A DNA stretch of 64,000 nucleotides from Tupaia tana (Eukaryota > Chordata > Mammalia > Scandentia > Tupaiidae): the NCBI GenBank assembly GCA_026018925.1, contig JAKSZU010000009.1:76170041-76234040 (forward strand), in the 5' to 3' direction. Below, in pieces: positions 33,280 through 45,098 of the stretch (positions are counted from its first letter, which is position 1; every line of letters begins with the position of its first letter). Under the pieces are notes generated by a model that was not told where the DNA came from, ran no database searches, and saw nothing but the letters and a program-made list of their open reading frames with translations. The translations under genes were made by a program, and so were the position numbers.

Positions 33280-34690
33280 TATAGTGCTAAAATATATATA
33301 ACAATATTTAATATTGTAACCATTTGTAAGTATTTAATTCAGTGACGTTAAGTACAGTCACATGTATTTAATAAATTACTAGTAGCTGTACTCAAACCAT
33401 CACTAGTGTCTGTACTCAAACCATTGTTATTATCTATATTCAAAACTTTTATTCATTATCAATAATTATTTTTAATTTACTAGAGGGCATGTGTACTCAC
33501 TGGAGAGAGAGAAAGAAAGTGAGAAACCACCTCTCCCATGGGAGATGGCCATACTGCAATCCTTTCTCCTCCATTTCACCTTTTAGGACTTAGGGCACAC
33601 ATTCATACATGCCCAGGGTGTTTTACAAGTCACTTGGCCTGGGATTTGACCACATAGTTGGCCGCATGGGATCCAGAACCTTAACCAGCAAGCCACTGGA
33701 TGGCCCAGTGAAAAATCTTTACCCATAAAACAACTTTCAACTACTCTCTCTGAGAAGCTCCTAAAAAATCTCTATTTAAATTCTGACTCTATAAATTTAT
33801 TCTTTTACATATTGCATGTGGTGAATTTATATAGATTATCTTGTGTCTAAATTATTTAATAAAGCATAATGATTTCAACATTTCTTCATGTTGTATGATA
33901 TATTAAAATTTTTCAATATTAAAATTTTTCAAATTCTTTTCAAGGCTAAATAACATTCCATTCTATGTATACTTGACATTTTGTTTATCCATTTACATAT
34001 TGATAGAAACTTGGGTCATTTTCACCTTTTATTTTTTGTGAATGATGCCGCTATAAATACTGATGTACAAGTGTCTTGAGTATAAGCTTTCAATTCATAC
34101 CTAGGAGTGGAATTATTGCATTGTAAAGATATGTTATGTTTAACCTTTTCAGAAACTACCACATTGTTTTTCAGAGTACTTGCACCATTTTTCATGCCCA
34201 CTAGCAAAGTATGAGGTTTCCAATATTTTCATATCCTTATTCATCTTTTTTATTTTGTTTTCATTTTTGTTTATCTTATAGCCATTTTACTAGGTGTGAA
34301 GTGATTTATTGTTTTGATTTTCTTTTTGCTAATAACTAATTATATAAACATATTTTTACATATTTAGTGATCATTTGTACATCTTCTTTTGAGAGATGTC
34401 TATTTAAGTATGGTGCTTATTCTTAAAGGGATTGTTTGTTTATTTATTTATTTATTTATTTGCATTTTGGAATTAATAAGAGATTCTAGATATTAATACC
34501 TGATGAGATTATGGTTTGCAAACATGTTTTTTACATTAGGTAGGCTGTCTTTATGCTTTCTTGATAGAATCCTCTGATTCACAAAAGATGTTAATTGAAG
34601 ATGTCCAATGTATCTTTATTTCCCTTGTGTCCATTCTTTTTTTTACATATATTTGCCAAATCCAATGTTATGAATATTTCTGCCAATGCT
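33280..34690 (-). mobile_element. Ancient L1 (L1M-type), 3' portion
   Basis: Reverse of an old L1 3'UTR (TTTGTAAGTATTTAATTCAGTGACGTTAAGTAC) and then ORF2 C-terminal region (ATTCCATTCTATGTATA, TTGTTTATCCATTTAC, GAATGATGCCGCTATAAATA, CCTAGGAGTGGAATTATTGC). Highly diverged and distinct from the young L1s. A reverse SINE lies at about 33478-33707. Confidence 0.8.
33478..33707 (-). mobile_element. Older tRNA-derived SINE
   Basis: Reverse copy with GGGCATGTGTACTCACTGGAG, AAAGTGAGAAACCACC, and ACTGGATGGCCCA end. Poorly preserved tail. Confidence 0.8.
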
Positions 34691-34697
34691 TTTGTTT

Positions 34698-34828
34698 TAA
34701 TCCATTTTCTGTTTCTATAACAAAATGACATTAATTTATAAAGGACAAAAGTTTATTTGGCTTATAATTCTGGAGATTAAGAAGTTCAAGAGCATGGCAC
34801 TGACATTTCTCAGAAAGAAGGGTGTTGG
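34698..34828 (-). mobile_element. MaLR LTR fragment
   Basis: TTAATCCATTTTCTGTTTCTATAAC, AATTTATAAAGGACAAAAG, TTTATTTGGCTTATAATTCTGG and AAGTTCAAGAGCATGGC match the reverse complement of the 3' end of MST/THE1-type MaLR LTRs. Confidence 0.7.
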
Positions 34829-35265
34829 AATTTTAATAGTCATTGTATTAAAGCTATAAGTCACTCTGGATAGTGTTAATATCTTAATATTGTTAAGTCT
34901 TTCAATCCATGAACACGGTATATCTTTCCATTTCTTCAGGTCTTTCATTTCTTTTAGAGACATGCTACATGTCTGTCTACATATATTTTTAAAGTGTACC
35001 CAGCAATGTGACTAATTTTGTTCATTAGCTTTAGTAGTTTTTTTTTACATTTTCTTTATACAGAACAATGCCATATACAAATAGAGATGGTTTTACCTCT
35101 TCTTTCATATGTGCATGTGTTTCATTTATTATTATTGTCTGATGCTATGACTAGAACATCCAAAATAATAATTGAATAGAGACAGGGAAAGTGGACATCC
35201 TTGCCTTATACCTGATATATGGGGAAAAGTTTCATCATTGAATATGTTAGCTGTGGATTACTCTT

Positions 35266-35543
35266 TTTTTTTTTTTTGGAGAGGTTTTTTTTTTTGCTAT
35301 AGGGCGCGTGTGCTCTCCAGACAGACAGAGAGAGACAGAGAGATAGAAAGTGAGAAATCACCCCTCACCCCCCAGGGGGGATGGCCATGCTGCAATCCCT
35401 TCTCCTCCATTCTCCTCTCAGGATCTTGGGCACGCACGCACACGCGCCCGGCATGAATTTTAAGCCACCGAGTCTGGGATGCGAACCACAGTCGACTACG
35501 TGGGAGTCCAGCGACATAGCCATTACACTAACTGCTGGTTCCC
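35266..35543 (-). mobile_element. Young tRNA-derived SINE
   Basis: Reverse copy with a long T-run. The perfect 17-bp TSD AGCTGTGGATTACTCTT is at 35249-35265 and 35544-35560. Confidence 0.96.
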
Positions 35544-35805
35544 AGCTGTGGATTACTCTTAAATATCATTTATCATATTGAAAGATTTCTCTATTACTAA
35601 CTTTCTGAATATTTTCATAAATAAATGGTGTTGGATTTTGTCAAATACATTTTCTATACCAAATAAGGTGATTTTGTACTTTATCCTTATTCTATTAATA
35701 TATTAATATGATGAATTACACTAGTCAACTTTGGTATTTTGAACTATCCTTGCATATTTGCAATACATCACACTTCATTGTGGTATATAAGTTTTTGTTT
35801 TGTTT

Positions 35806-36176
35806 TGTTTTGTTTTTTGAGAGAGAGAGATTTTAGCTATCAGGCATATGCACTTGTTGGAGAGACAGAAAGCAAGAAATCACCCCCTGGGAATGGCCGT
35901 GCCATAATTCCTTCTCCTCCATTCTCTCAGGATTTTGGGCACACACAAACATGCACCTAGATGCCAGGTCTGGGACTCAAATCACGGACAGCTATGTCTT
36001 AAAGCTGTAGGTCACTCTGAGTAGTGTTAACATCTTAATAATGTTAAGTCTTTTAACCCATGAACGTGGTATATCTTTTCACTTCTTCAGGTCTTTCCAT
36101 TTATTCTTTAGTGGCGTGCTACAGTTTTATACATACATACATCCAGAGATGTAACCATTATGCCATCTGTTGGTCC
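35806..36176 (-). mobile_element. tRNA-derived SINE interrupted by an L1 patch
   Basis: The SINE runs from the T-tail side (GAGAGAGATTTTAGCTATCAGG) to ATCACGGACAGCTATG at about 35996, then resumes at CCAGAGATGTAACCATTATGCC (about 36143) to its end GTTGGTCCC. The intervening ~147 bp (35997-36143) are L1 ORF2 sequence. Confidence 0.8.
35997..36143 (-). repeat. L1 ORF2 patch within a SINE, duplicate of 34848-34985
   Basis: TTAAAGCTGTAGGTCACTCT … GTTAAGTCTTTTAACCCATG … CTTCTTCAGGTCTTT matches 34848-34985 with roughly one difference in eight bases. It has no A/T tail of its own and no TSD, so it was not inserted by ordinary retrotransposition. Confidence 0.7.
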
Positions 36177-36284
36177 CTTTTTTTTTCATTAAGTATTTTA
36201 ATGTGTTGCAAAATCTACTTACTATCCTGTTAAGATCTTTAAATTTATATTTATAAAGGATATTGATCTGCAATTTCTTTTATT

Positions 36285-36525
36285 TTTTGAAAGTTTATTT
36301 ATTTCTCCCATGAGTGAGAGAGACAAAAAGAAAAGAAAGATAGAGATATAGCACCTTAAATGCGTCTTAATGCCATAATCCATTCTCAACTTCAGCCAGT
36401 CTCAGATCATAGGCATGCATTTGTTCTGCAAACTCAGGGAGGTCTTCAGATGTGAATGTGGAAACATTTCATGTGGGTTAACTTCACAGGGCATACCATT
36501 TTCCACTGAGTCACTATCCAGCCCA
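36285..36525 (-). mobile_element. Old SINE of a second type
   Basis: On the minus strand the element reads GGGCTGGATAGTGACTCAGTGG (A-box-like), followed by TGCATGCCTATGATCTGAGACTGG and a GA/CT tract with a T-rich end. Heavily diverged; I infer a tRNA origin from the head. Confidence 0.45.
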
Positions 36526-36565
36526 TATAATTTTCTTTTTCTTTCTTCATTCTTTTCCACCTTCC

Positions 36566-36567
<2 letters not shown>

Positions 36568-36615
<48 letters not shown>
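36568..36615. repeat. (CT)n microsatellite
   Basis: About 45 bases of near-perfect CT dinucleotide. Confidence 0.95.
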
Positions 36616-36617
<2 letters not shown>

Positions 36618-37790
36618 AACTAGCCTCTGTGCCTTCACGTCAGTAATCAAAATTAGCAATCCTCAATTAGAAAACAGAAGGTTAAAGCAATTCCTTTGTT
36701 TTCCTCCCTCTGCCTTTTCAAATCTTACTAGGAGAGTGTTCAGACATTAAAATTTGTGTTTGTTAGTATTTCATTCTGTTGGAGGTTTTAAGAAGTAATA
36801 TATGTAATATAAAATGTATGTGAACCATTGCAGTTGACATTTTTCCATGCATCAGTAAGTTGTCTGACAGTGGCAGAATGTAACTTGCAGAAAACGTTGA
36901 AAATAATAACAATCAGACCTCGGATGTTCTTTTTCAAGCTCTTTTCAGGCAGTATTTTCTTATTTTAATTCTGTAATTTTTTGAAGTTATTTTACTAAAC
37001 CTGTTCACTGTGGAAAACAACAAAAAGAATGTTTTTTTTTTTTTTTTTTTGTCTGCTGCTATTATTAACATTTATTATCTGCGTCTTTTAGCTCAGGAAA
37101 TGACTTCATCTATTAGTTCTGAAAACAGATTTTTAACAGGGCCACATAGCTAATTGGACTGCCTAATCAGATGTGCTGCAAGAAAACTATTATATTTAGA
37201 ATTTGTACTAAATATCAAAAGTATTTCAACCAGTTTCTTTTTAAGATATAGTTCCTAAAGCATTACACTGGCTGGAGGCGTTTTGTACAAATTACACAGT
37301 CTGCCTGATCTACCAACATTGCACAGAGAGTCACAGCCAAGAACATGGGGAACATCAGAGCAGTGGAAGTGGGTACACAGCTTTAACTCTGAAGGCGTGA
37401 CCCATATGGCCTTGGAACTTAAAGCTGTGTTTCTGCAGCTCTCAGTACAAGGAGGCTGAGTCAGTCTTGTTATCAGCCAGGCCATAGCATGTGGAAGAAG
37501 GCTAGATGAAGTCATTTGCATAAAGGTACAGCGTTGAAATGCTATGTCATATTTGTTTTTTACATTTTTGCATTTAAAAAATGCAGTAAAAGCGAAGTTA
37601 AATTTCATATTAAAGCAAGTTCTAGCATTTGTGTTCAGTTCCATGGTAGTCACATACTTTGTTCACCTCTGTATCATATTTAATAATATGATTTGTCAGG
37701 GGAGGGACTACGGGGTAATAGTTCTAAATTTACATCTTACTCTTAGTGCAGCTGGATCTAAGTCAAATGTTTTAAAGTTTATCAAAAGCC
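36616..37790. other. Repeat-poor interval
   Basis: The longest stretch here without a recognised transposon, apart from a T20 run near 37031-37052. Short open frames on both strands near 37255-37795 have no recognisable domain or splice context. No gene is called. Confidence 0.4.
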
Positions 37791-37801
37791 AGTAAATTTT
37801 T

Positions 37802-38060
37802 GGGACCAGCACTTGGCGTAATGGCTGTGGCACTGGACTCCCATGTAGTTGACCACGGTTCAAGTCCTGGACCTGGTGGCTTAAACTCATGCCAGGCACG
37901 TGTGCATGCATACCAAAATCTCAAGAAGAGAATGGAGGAGAAGGGATTGGAATGTGACAATCCCCCTGGGGGGTGATTTCTCGCTTTCTGTCTCTCTGTC
38001 TCTTTCTGGCAAGCGCACATGCCCTATAACAAAAAACACTCTCCAAAAAAAGAAAAAAAG
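37802..38060 (+). mobile_element. tRNA-derived SINE
   Basis: GGGACCAGCACTTGGCGTAATGG head, GGTTCAAGTCC B box, CCCCCTGGGGGG palindrome, A tail. TSD AGTAAATTTTT at 37791-37801 and 38061-38071. Confidence 0.95.
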
Positions 38061-38071
38061 AGTAAATTTTT

Positions 38072-38362
38072 GAAATATATAGGGCTAGAATTGGGAAAAA
38101 AAATACAGGTATAGTAAATAAGAAAAGTGACCCAGATAGAATGCAGTTGTGAGGTTGGTTGCTTATAATTAAAATGAGGGGCAGGTTTAAGTTGTAAATG
38201 GTGGCCGATTGCTATATAACTATGTACATGTTTGTTAGGATGACTGTTCCATATTTTATATATTGGAATAAAAATTTCTATAAATTATTGTAACTGAAGG
38301 TAAATACTCTAAATTAAATTCCATTTATAAGTCAAAAAAAAAATAAAAGAAAGCAGAAGGTT
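38072..38362. other. Unique AT-rich sequence
   Basis: Nothing recognised before the L1 TSD. Confidence 0.35.
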
Positions 38363-38382
38363 AAAATTGAACAGCATTGGCT

Positions 38383-38770
38383 GCCTGTGGCTGCAGGCTC
38401 TAATGGCTAGGACCAGTCTATTAACCTCACCCCTACTCGTCTCTGGACTTCAAGTTGGTTCTCCCCACCCCATCTGGAGACTGGTTCAAGCCAGCGGCAG
38501 TGTTGAACACCAGGCTGCCTCCGGTGCAGGTCCTAACTGTCAGGACTCATTGCTCACCCCCACACCTACTCGTCTCTGGATTTCAGGTTGGTTTCTTGGG
38601 ATTTTAAGATGTAGTTGCATCCCTACCCCATCCCATCTGGAGACCGGTTCAAGTGAGCAGCAGTGCCGGACACCAGGCTGCCTGTGCCTGCAGGCCCTAG
38701 TGGTCAAGACCCATCACTCATCTTCTGCCACTTCCCCACTTACCTTTGGACTTTCAGAATTTCAGTGTTT
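38383..38770 (+). promoter_or_regulatory. Three-monomer L1 5'UTR, element j
   Basis: GGCTGCCT starts at 38379, 38513 and 38676, giving monomers of about 134 and 163 bp. Shared words include CTACTCGTCTCTGGA, CCCCATCTGGAGAC and GAACACCAGGCTGCCT. Likely an internal promoter by analogy. Confidence 0.6.
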
Positions 38771-38884
38771 TGCATAGCATGCAGTGTGCATTGCATGCGG
38801 CACGATTTTTTCTTTGCTCTTGAGGTGTAGATTATTAGGTCAGTTGGAGGCTCACCACATAGGCACATCATAGTCATATTGGCA

Positions 38885-39212
38885 AAATCAACAAAGACAA
38901 GACGCAAAAGTTGGCAAGAGGAAAACATCAAGTTACTTACAAAGGTCACCTTATCAGGCTAACATCAGATCTCTCGATGGAAACAATGTAGGCAAGGAAA
39001 AAATGGGGAAATATAGTCAAAGTGTTGAATGAAAAGCAATTTCAACCAAGAATACTATACCCAGCAAGATTATATGTCATGTGGAAAAAAAAGATAAAAG
39101 CATTCTTGGATAAACAAAATCTGAAGGAATTTACCAACTGCAGACCAGCTCCTCAAGAGGTTGTGAAGGGAGTGTATACCAGGAAAACAAAAAAGTCAGA
39201 TGGACAGTTATA
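38885..39212 (+). pseudogene. L1 ORF1 C-terminal remnant, element j
   Basis: Covers only the last third of ORF1 (LARGKHQVTYKGH-like text, then EKQFQPRILYPARL near 39030). The N-terminal region, coiled-coil and most of the RRM are deleted. Not functional. Confidence 0.8.
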
Positions 39213-39237
39213 AGAGAATAAAAAGCAATTGAAAAAT

Positions 39238-42200
39238 GGTTCACTTGATAGGAACAGGACCAGAAATATTGATAATAGCATTGAATGTCAATGGATTAAA
39301 TTCTTCAGTTAAGAGACACAGACTGGCTGAATGGAAAAAAAAAATAAATAAATAAAATAGAAACTCTATCTGTTGCCTACACGAAACTCACCTTATGGAC
39401 AAAGACATATATAGACTAAAAGTGAAGGGGTGGAAAAAGATATTTTGTGCAAATGTAAATTTTAAAAAAGTGCCAGAATAATGATATTGATTTATGACAA
39501 AATAGACTTCAAGTCAAAGACTGTAAGAAGAAATAAAGAAGGGCAGTATATAATAGTAAATGGGGTAATCCAGCACGAAGATATATCGCTTATAAATATC
39601 AATGCTCCCAACTCAGGAGCACCTAAATATGCAAAGGAAAGACTGCTGGAGCTAAAAGGAGAGATAGGGAGAAACACTATAATTGTTGGAGGTCTAAATG
39701 GACCATTGTCTCCTTTAGAAAGATCTACAGATCTTCTAGGCAAAAAATAAATAGAGAGAAACAGGACCAAAATGATAATATAAATACAATAGTCTTCATA
39801 AATATCTATGGAACTTTCCACCCTAAGTCCACCACATTCATATTTTTCTCACCCAGGCATGGAACCTTTTCAAAGATTGACCATATAGTTAGGACACAAA
39901 ATAAGCCTTTACAGATTCAAAGCCATTAAAATTATATCCAGCATCTTCTCTGACCATGATGGAATTAATTTCAAGATTAATTTGAAGAAAAACCCTTGAA
40001 AATACACAAAAACACATGGAAACAGAACAACCTACTTCTGAATGACTTCTTAGCTACTGAAGAAATTAAGTCTGAAATCAAAAAAATTATGGAAACAAAT
40101 GATAATGAGTACACAAGTTTATATAATCTACAGGACATGTCAAAAACAGTCATAAGAGGGAACCAGCAGTTAGAGTAATGGCTATGTTGCTGGACTCCCA
40201 TGTAGTCGACCGTGGTTTGCGTCCCGGACCCGGCGGCTAAGAACTCACGCCGGGTGCGTGTGCGTGCGTGCTCAAGATCCCGAGAGGAGAATGGAGGAGA
40301 AGGGATTGCGGCGTGACCATCCCCCCTGGGGGGTGATTTCTCGCTTTCTGTCTCTATGTCTCTGTCTGTCTGGCAAGCGCACGCACCCTATAGCGAAAAC
40401 CTCTCAAAAAAATAAAAAAAAAAAACCAGTCATAAGAGGAAAATTCATAAGAATTAGTGAGCATAAGGAAAGGATGGAAAGATGGCAAATCGATAAGCTA
40501 AAATCATGCCTCAGGGAATTGGAAAAGCAACAACAAAAAATGCCAAGTGAAAAGAAATAATATTCTAGCAGAAGTAAATGAAATAGAAAATAAACCATAC
40601 AGAAAATAAATGTAAGCAAAAGCTGGTTCTTAGAAAAGATTAACAAGATCGACACACCATTGGCTAGACTGATCAAGAAGAAAGAAAAAAAAAAAACAGA
40701 TAAATCAAATACGTGATGAAACAGGTAATATTACAACAGACATAGCAGAAATACAAAATATTATTAGAGAATACTATGAGCGACTGTATGCCAACAAACA
40801 AGATAACTTGGAGGAGATGGACAAATTCCTGGATGCACATAATCTACCAAGATTAAATCAGGAGGACATAGAAAATCTGAATAGATCCATAACATGCCAG
40901 GAGATTTAATCAGTAATAAATAACCTCCTGACAAAGAAAAGTCCAGGTCCAGATGGCTTCACTTCCGAATTCTACAAAATTTTTAAGAAAGAGTTAATCT
41001 TTGTCCTGCTGAAATAATTTCTAAAGATTCAAAATGAAGGTAACATTCTAAATTCATTTTATGAAGCCTCCATCATCCTCATTCCCAAAACAGATAAGGT
41101 CATGACAAAAAAGGAAAACTAAAGACCAATGTCGTTGATGATTTAGATACAAAAATTCTCAACAAAATTCTCACAAATAGTATCCAACAACATAAAATAA
41201 AGATTATTCATCACAACCAGGTAGGCTTTATCCCAGGGATGCAAGGCTGGTTCAACATACGCAAGATGATAAATGTAATATACCATATTAACAGAAAGAA
41301 AAATGAAAACCATATGGTCATTTCAATTGATGCAGATAAATTATTTAATGTAATACAGCATCCTTTCATGATTAAGACCATCAGTGAGATCGGAATAGAA
41401 GTGTCATTTCTCAACACAATTAAAGCCATCTATGAAAAACCTACAGCTATTATACAGAATGGGGAATATCTAAAAGCTTTTCCGCTAAAAACTGGTACTA
41501 GGCAAGGCTGCTCACTTTCTCCACTGCTCTTTGATATAGTGCTGGAACCCTTAGCTAATGCAATCAGAAAAGAGAGCAATATAAATGGCATTTGAATAGG
41601 CAAGAAAGAGTTGAAAATATCTTTATTTGCAGATGACATGATGGTATACTTACAAGACCCAAAGGTCACCATGAAAAAAAACTTTTTGAAGTAATAAGTG
41701 AATACAGTAAGTGGCAGGATACAAAATCAGCATTCAAAAATCTATAGCATTTCTATATATGAACAACAATTTGAATGAAGTAGAGCTGAAGAAAGGAATT
41801 ACCCTCACTGTAGTCACAAGATGTATAAGATACCCAGGGATAAACTTAACTAAATAAGTCAAAGTCCTTTACAAAGAAAACTATAAAAATCTTAAAAAAA
41901 ATATTGAAAGTGACATAAAAAAGTGGAAGGACATCCCATATTCCTGGATTAGAAGAATTAACATAATCAAAATGGCAATTCTACCCAAAGTAATCTACAT
42001 GTTTAATTCAATTCCAATCAAAATACAAGAAATATTCTTCATAGATCTAGAAAAAAACAATCATAGAATTTGTCTGAAATTATAAAAGACTTCATATTGC
42101 TAAAGCAATCCTGCACAAGAAGAGTGGAATGGGAGGCATATCACTCTCTGATCCCAAGATATACTATAGTGCTATGATAATCAAAACAGCATGGTATCGG

Positions 42201-43355
42201 CACAAAAACAGACATGTGGACCAATGGAATAGAATAGAGATCCCAGAAATAACCCCCAAAGCTTATAGCCAACTGATTTTTGACAAAGGATATCAGTCAA
42301 TCCTTTGGGAAAAGAACTTCCTTAGTAAATGGTGCTGGAAAAACTGGGTATCCACCTGCAGAAAGATGAAGCTGAACCCCCATCTTTCACAATTAACAAA
42401 AATCAACTCAAAATGGATCAAAGAACTGAATCTAAGACCTCAAGCAATGAAACTACTTGTGGAAAATTTTGGCGAAAGTCTAGGAGACATTGGAGTAGGG
42501 AAAGACTTCTTAAATAAGACTCCCAAAGCACAGGCAAATAATCCCTAAAATAGACAAGTGGGACTATATCAAACTAAGAAGTTTCCACACAGCAAAGGAC
42601 ACCATAACAAGTGTGAATTGACAACCCTCATAATGGGAGAATATTTTTTGTTAAATATTCCTCAGACAAGGGACTGATAACCAGAATATACAGGGAACTC
42701 AAGCACCTTACACGAAAATAAAATGATTAACCCAATTAAAAGATGGGAAAATTAGCTGAACAAAAATCTCTCTAAGGAAGATATATGAACAGCCAAAAAG
42801 CATATTAGGAAATGCTCAGTATCCCTCATTACAAGGGAGATGCACATAAAAACCACAATGAGATACCACCTAACCCCTGTCAGAATGGCAAAGATTAAAA
42901 ACATAAAAAGTGATAAATTTTGGTGGGAATGTGGTACAAAGGGAATTCTCCTACACTGTTGGTGGGAATGTAAGCTGCTTCACCCATTGTGGAGAACAAT
43001 ATAGAGGTTCCTCAAAGACCTACAAATAGAACTTCCATTTGATCCAGCAATCCCACTTCTGGGTATCTACCCAAAGGTCAGCAGAACACTCCGTCTGAAA
43101 AGAGCTTGCACATCAAGGTTTATTGCAGCATTATTCACAATTGCCAAGACATGGAACCAACCCAAATGTTTACAAACAGACGAATGGACTGAAAAAGTGT
43201 GGCATATATACTCTATGGAAATCTACTTAGCCATAAAAAGCTATAAGACCCTGGCATTTGATAGAGAGTGGTCAGTTATATAGGATCTATTGCTGAGTGA
43301 ACTAAGCCAAGATATGAAAGAAAGATATTGTATGTATTTACTTAATATATACTGA
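39238..43355 (+). pseudogene. L1 ORF2, element j
   Basis: Starts at ATG 39238 (MVHLIGTGPEILIIALNVNG) and reaches the usual NIY-TGA end at 43353-43355. Endonuclease words include NSGAPKYAKERLLELKGEIG and the SDHDGI-type block near 39950. In the reverse-transcriptase region, [14 protein letters not shown] lies near 41239 and an intact FADD (LFADDMMVYL) near 41622. Frameshifts, stops and a SINE at 40160-40426 disrupt it. Unlike elements d and f, the catalytic aspartates here are preserved. Confidence 0.88.
40160..40426 (+). mobile_element. Young tRNA-derived SINE
   Basis: Inserted in ORF2 of element j. The 13-bp TSD CAGTCATAAGAGG is at 40147-40159 and 40427-40439. It keeps the A box, B box (GGTTTGCGTCCCGG) and palindrome. 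Confidence 0.95.
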
Positions 43356-43872
43356 ATATCCATACTCTATGGTAGAGATAGAAATATTGGAGGACAGAAA
43401 AGCAGTGAAAATATTTTACAATGATAAGACAGTGTGGAATAGGGTGAGAGAAGAGTATAGAGAAAGATAGCAAGAGAACAAATAGGCATGATATTAGTTG
43501 GACACAGATATGGTTTATTACCTATTGATGATGACATATATAGTATTCTCATCTGGATTGGTCTGAGAATTATTTCATGTTGGATAAAGTCCTTTTACAT
43601 GGAAAATGAGAAATAGTGATTGACCGTTTAAGAAAATAATTGGAATAATAATAATAATATTCGGGGAAAAATGAAAAGCTATTGGATGATGAAATGGGAA
43701 TTTTAATGTCTCTGTATTGACTGATCTGCATGATATTCCTTCCAGAAAAGGAAATGTAATACACTGTAAAGTTATATGTGATTCAGTGTAATATAAACAA
43801 GATTATGATGATAATAAATAAATAAATAAATAGAAAATTGAACAGTATTAGCTTCAATTGTCCATAATTAAT

Positions 43873-44530
43873 TTACCAGCAGTTTTCTTTTGGAACCTGC
43901 ACATTCAAATAGAATTCAAAGTTCCACATATGACCCAGTCATTCCACAATTACATATTTTCCCAAAGGATAGGAAAAAACTCATTTGGAAAAAAACAGTT
44001 GCACATCCACATTTATTGAAGCATTACTCAAAATTGCTAGGACATGGAATCAAAGCAAATGCCCAGAAACAGATGAGTGGATTAATAAAATGTGGCACAT
44101 GTATACTATGGAATACCACTCAGCCAAAAAATAATGAGACGCTAATATTTGATACAAAGAGGACAAATATAGAAGATTTAAGGCTAAGTGTAGCAAGCCA
44201 GACTATGAAAGACAGGCATTGTATGTCCCCACTTAATATATACTGAATGTTTGCACTCTATAGAAGAAACTGGAAGATTGGAAATTATAGTAACATAGAG
44301 GTGAACTGTAGATACTAGAGACAGTAAAGAAAGGAGTGGTCATTTGAGAATGGAAGGGAGGATATCCGAGGAAAAACAAACCAAATATTTAATAGGTACA
44401 AAAATGAAGTTATCTATGGATGATAATATGATAATGTCTTGACTAATAATTTATTGCTGGGGAAAATCTAGTTTTACACTGTAAAGATGTACAGTAATTG
44501 AATGTAAATGAAAAAGTTAATTAAAAAATA
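43873..44530 (+). mobile_element. Older 5'-truncated L1 (element k)
   Basis: Plus-strand ORF2 C-terminus (ACCCAGTCATTCCACAATTAC, TTATTGAAGCATTACTC, ATACTATGGAATACCACTCAG; open piece 43890-44246 ending MSPLNIY) followed by a 3'UTR and A-rich end near 44530. More diverged than elements f and j. Confidence 0.85.
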
Positions 44531-44716
44531 GACTCTAGAATTCCAAAATAGTTATTTCAGATGGATCTTGCCAGCATAATTTTTGTTTAAGTGCATTGAC
44601 AAACACCTAGTACTTTAACTCTGTCATATTTCATAATTTCACCTCCTTTATAACTGGCCTTTTCTTTCTTTTTTCTTACTTTTCCCCATTTAGTATAATA
44701 TTAGCTACAGGTTTTG

Positions 44717-44996
44717 TTGTTGTTGTTGGAGAGGTTTATTTATTTATTTATTTTTTTGCTCTAAGGTGTGTGCGTTCACCAAAAAGACAGAGAGAGACAG
44801 AGAGATGGAAAGTGAGAAATCGACTCCCGGGGGGAATGGCCATGCCACAATCCTTTCTCCTCCATTCTCCTCTCGGGATCTTGGGCATCCACGCCCACAT
44901 GACTGGCGTGAGTTTATGACACTGAGTCTGGGACTTGAACTGTGGTCGACTACATGGGAGTTCAGCGACATGGCCATTATGCTAATTGCTGGTCCC
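44717..44996 (-). mobile_element. tRNA-derived SINE
   Basis: Reverse copy with a GTTGTTGTTG/TTTATTTATT tail. TSD ATTAGCTACAGGTTTTG (44700-44716) against ATTAGCTATAGATTTTT (44997-45013). Confidence 0.92.
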
Positions 44997-45098
44997 ATTA
45001 GCTATAGATTTTTCATAAATGGCTTCTAGTATGCTGAGAAACGATACTTCTATCCTCATTTTACTGAAAGTATTAATCATGAAGGAATGTTGTATTTT

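Larger units (their letters stand above)
34830..36275 (-). mobile_element. Ancient L1 ORF2 fragment
   Basis: Old reverse-oriented L1 ORF2: ATCCATGAACACGGTATATCTTTCC, TTATACAGAACAATGCCATATAC (FADD-region counterpart), GTGGACATCCTTGCC, and TTGAACTATCCTTGCATATT. It is interrupted by SINEs at 35266-35543 and 35806-36176. Confidence 0.75.
38383..43833 (+). mobile_element. L1 with internal ORF1 deletion (element j)
   Basis: TSD AAAATTGAACAGCATTGGCT (38363-38382) and AAAATTGAACAGTATTAGCT (43834-43853), 18 of 20 matching. The order is a monomeric 5'UTR, a fused partial ORF1, ORF2, 3'UTR and A tail. Compared with element f, about 0.8 kb is missing: the 5'UTR (GGCTCACCAC) jumps at about 38880 to the middle of ORF1. 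A SINE lies at 40160-40426. Confidence 0.92.

Noticed and set aside
36616-37790. Possible exon in the 37255-37653 frame
   Set aside because: No recognisable domain, splice context or codon bias could be supported.
38367-38777. 136-codon open frame resembling a repeated protein
   Set aside because: It lies in the monomeric 5'UTR of L1 element j; its internal repetition is the monomer repetition.
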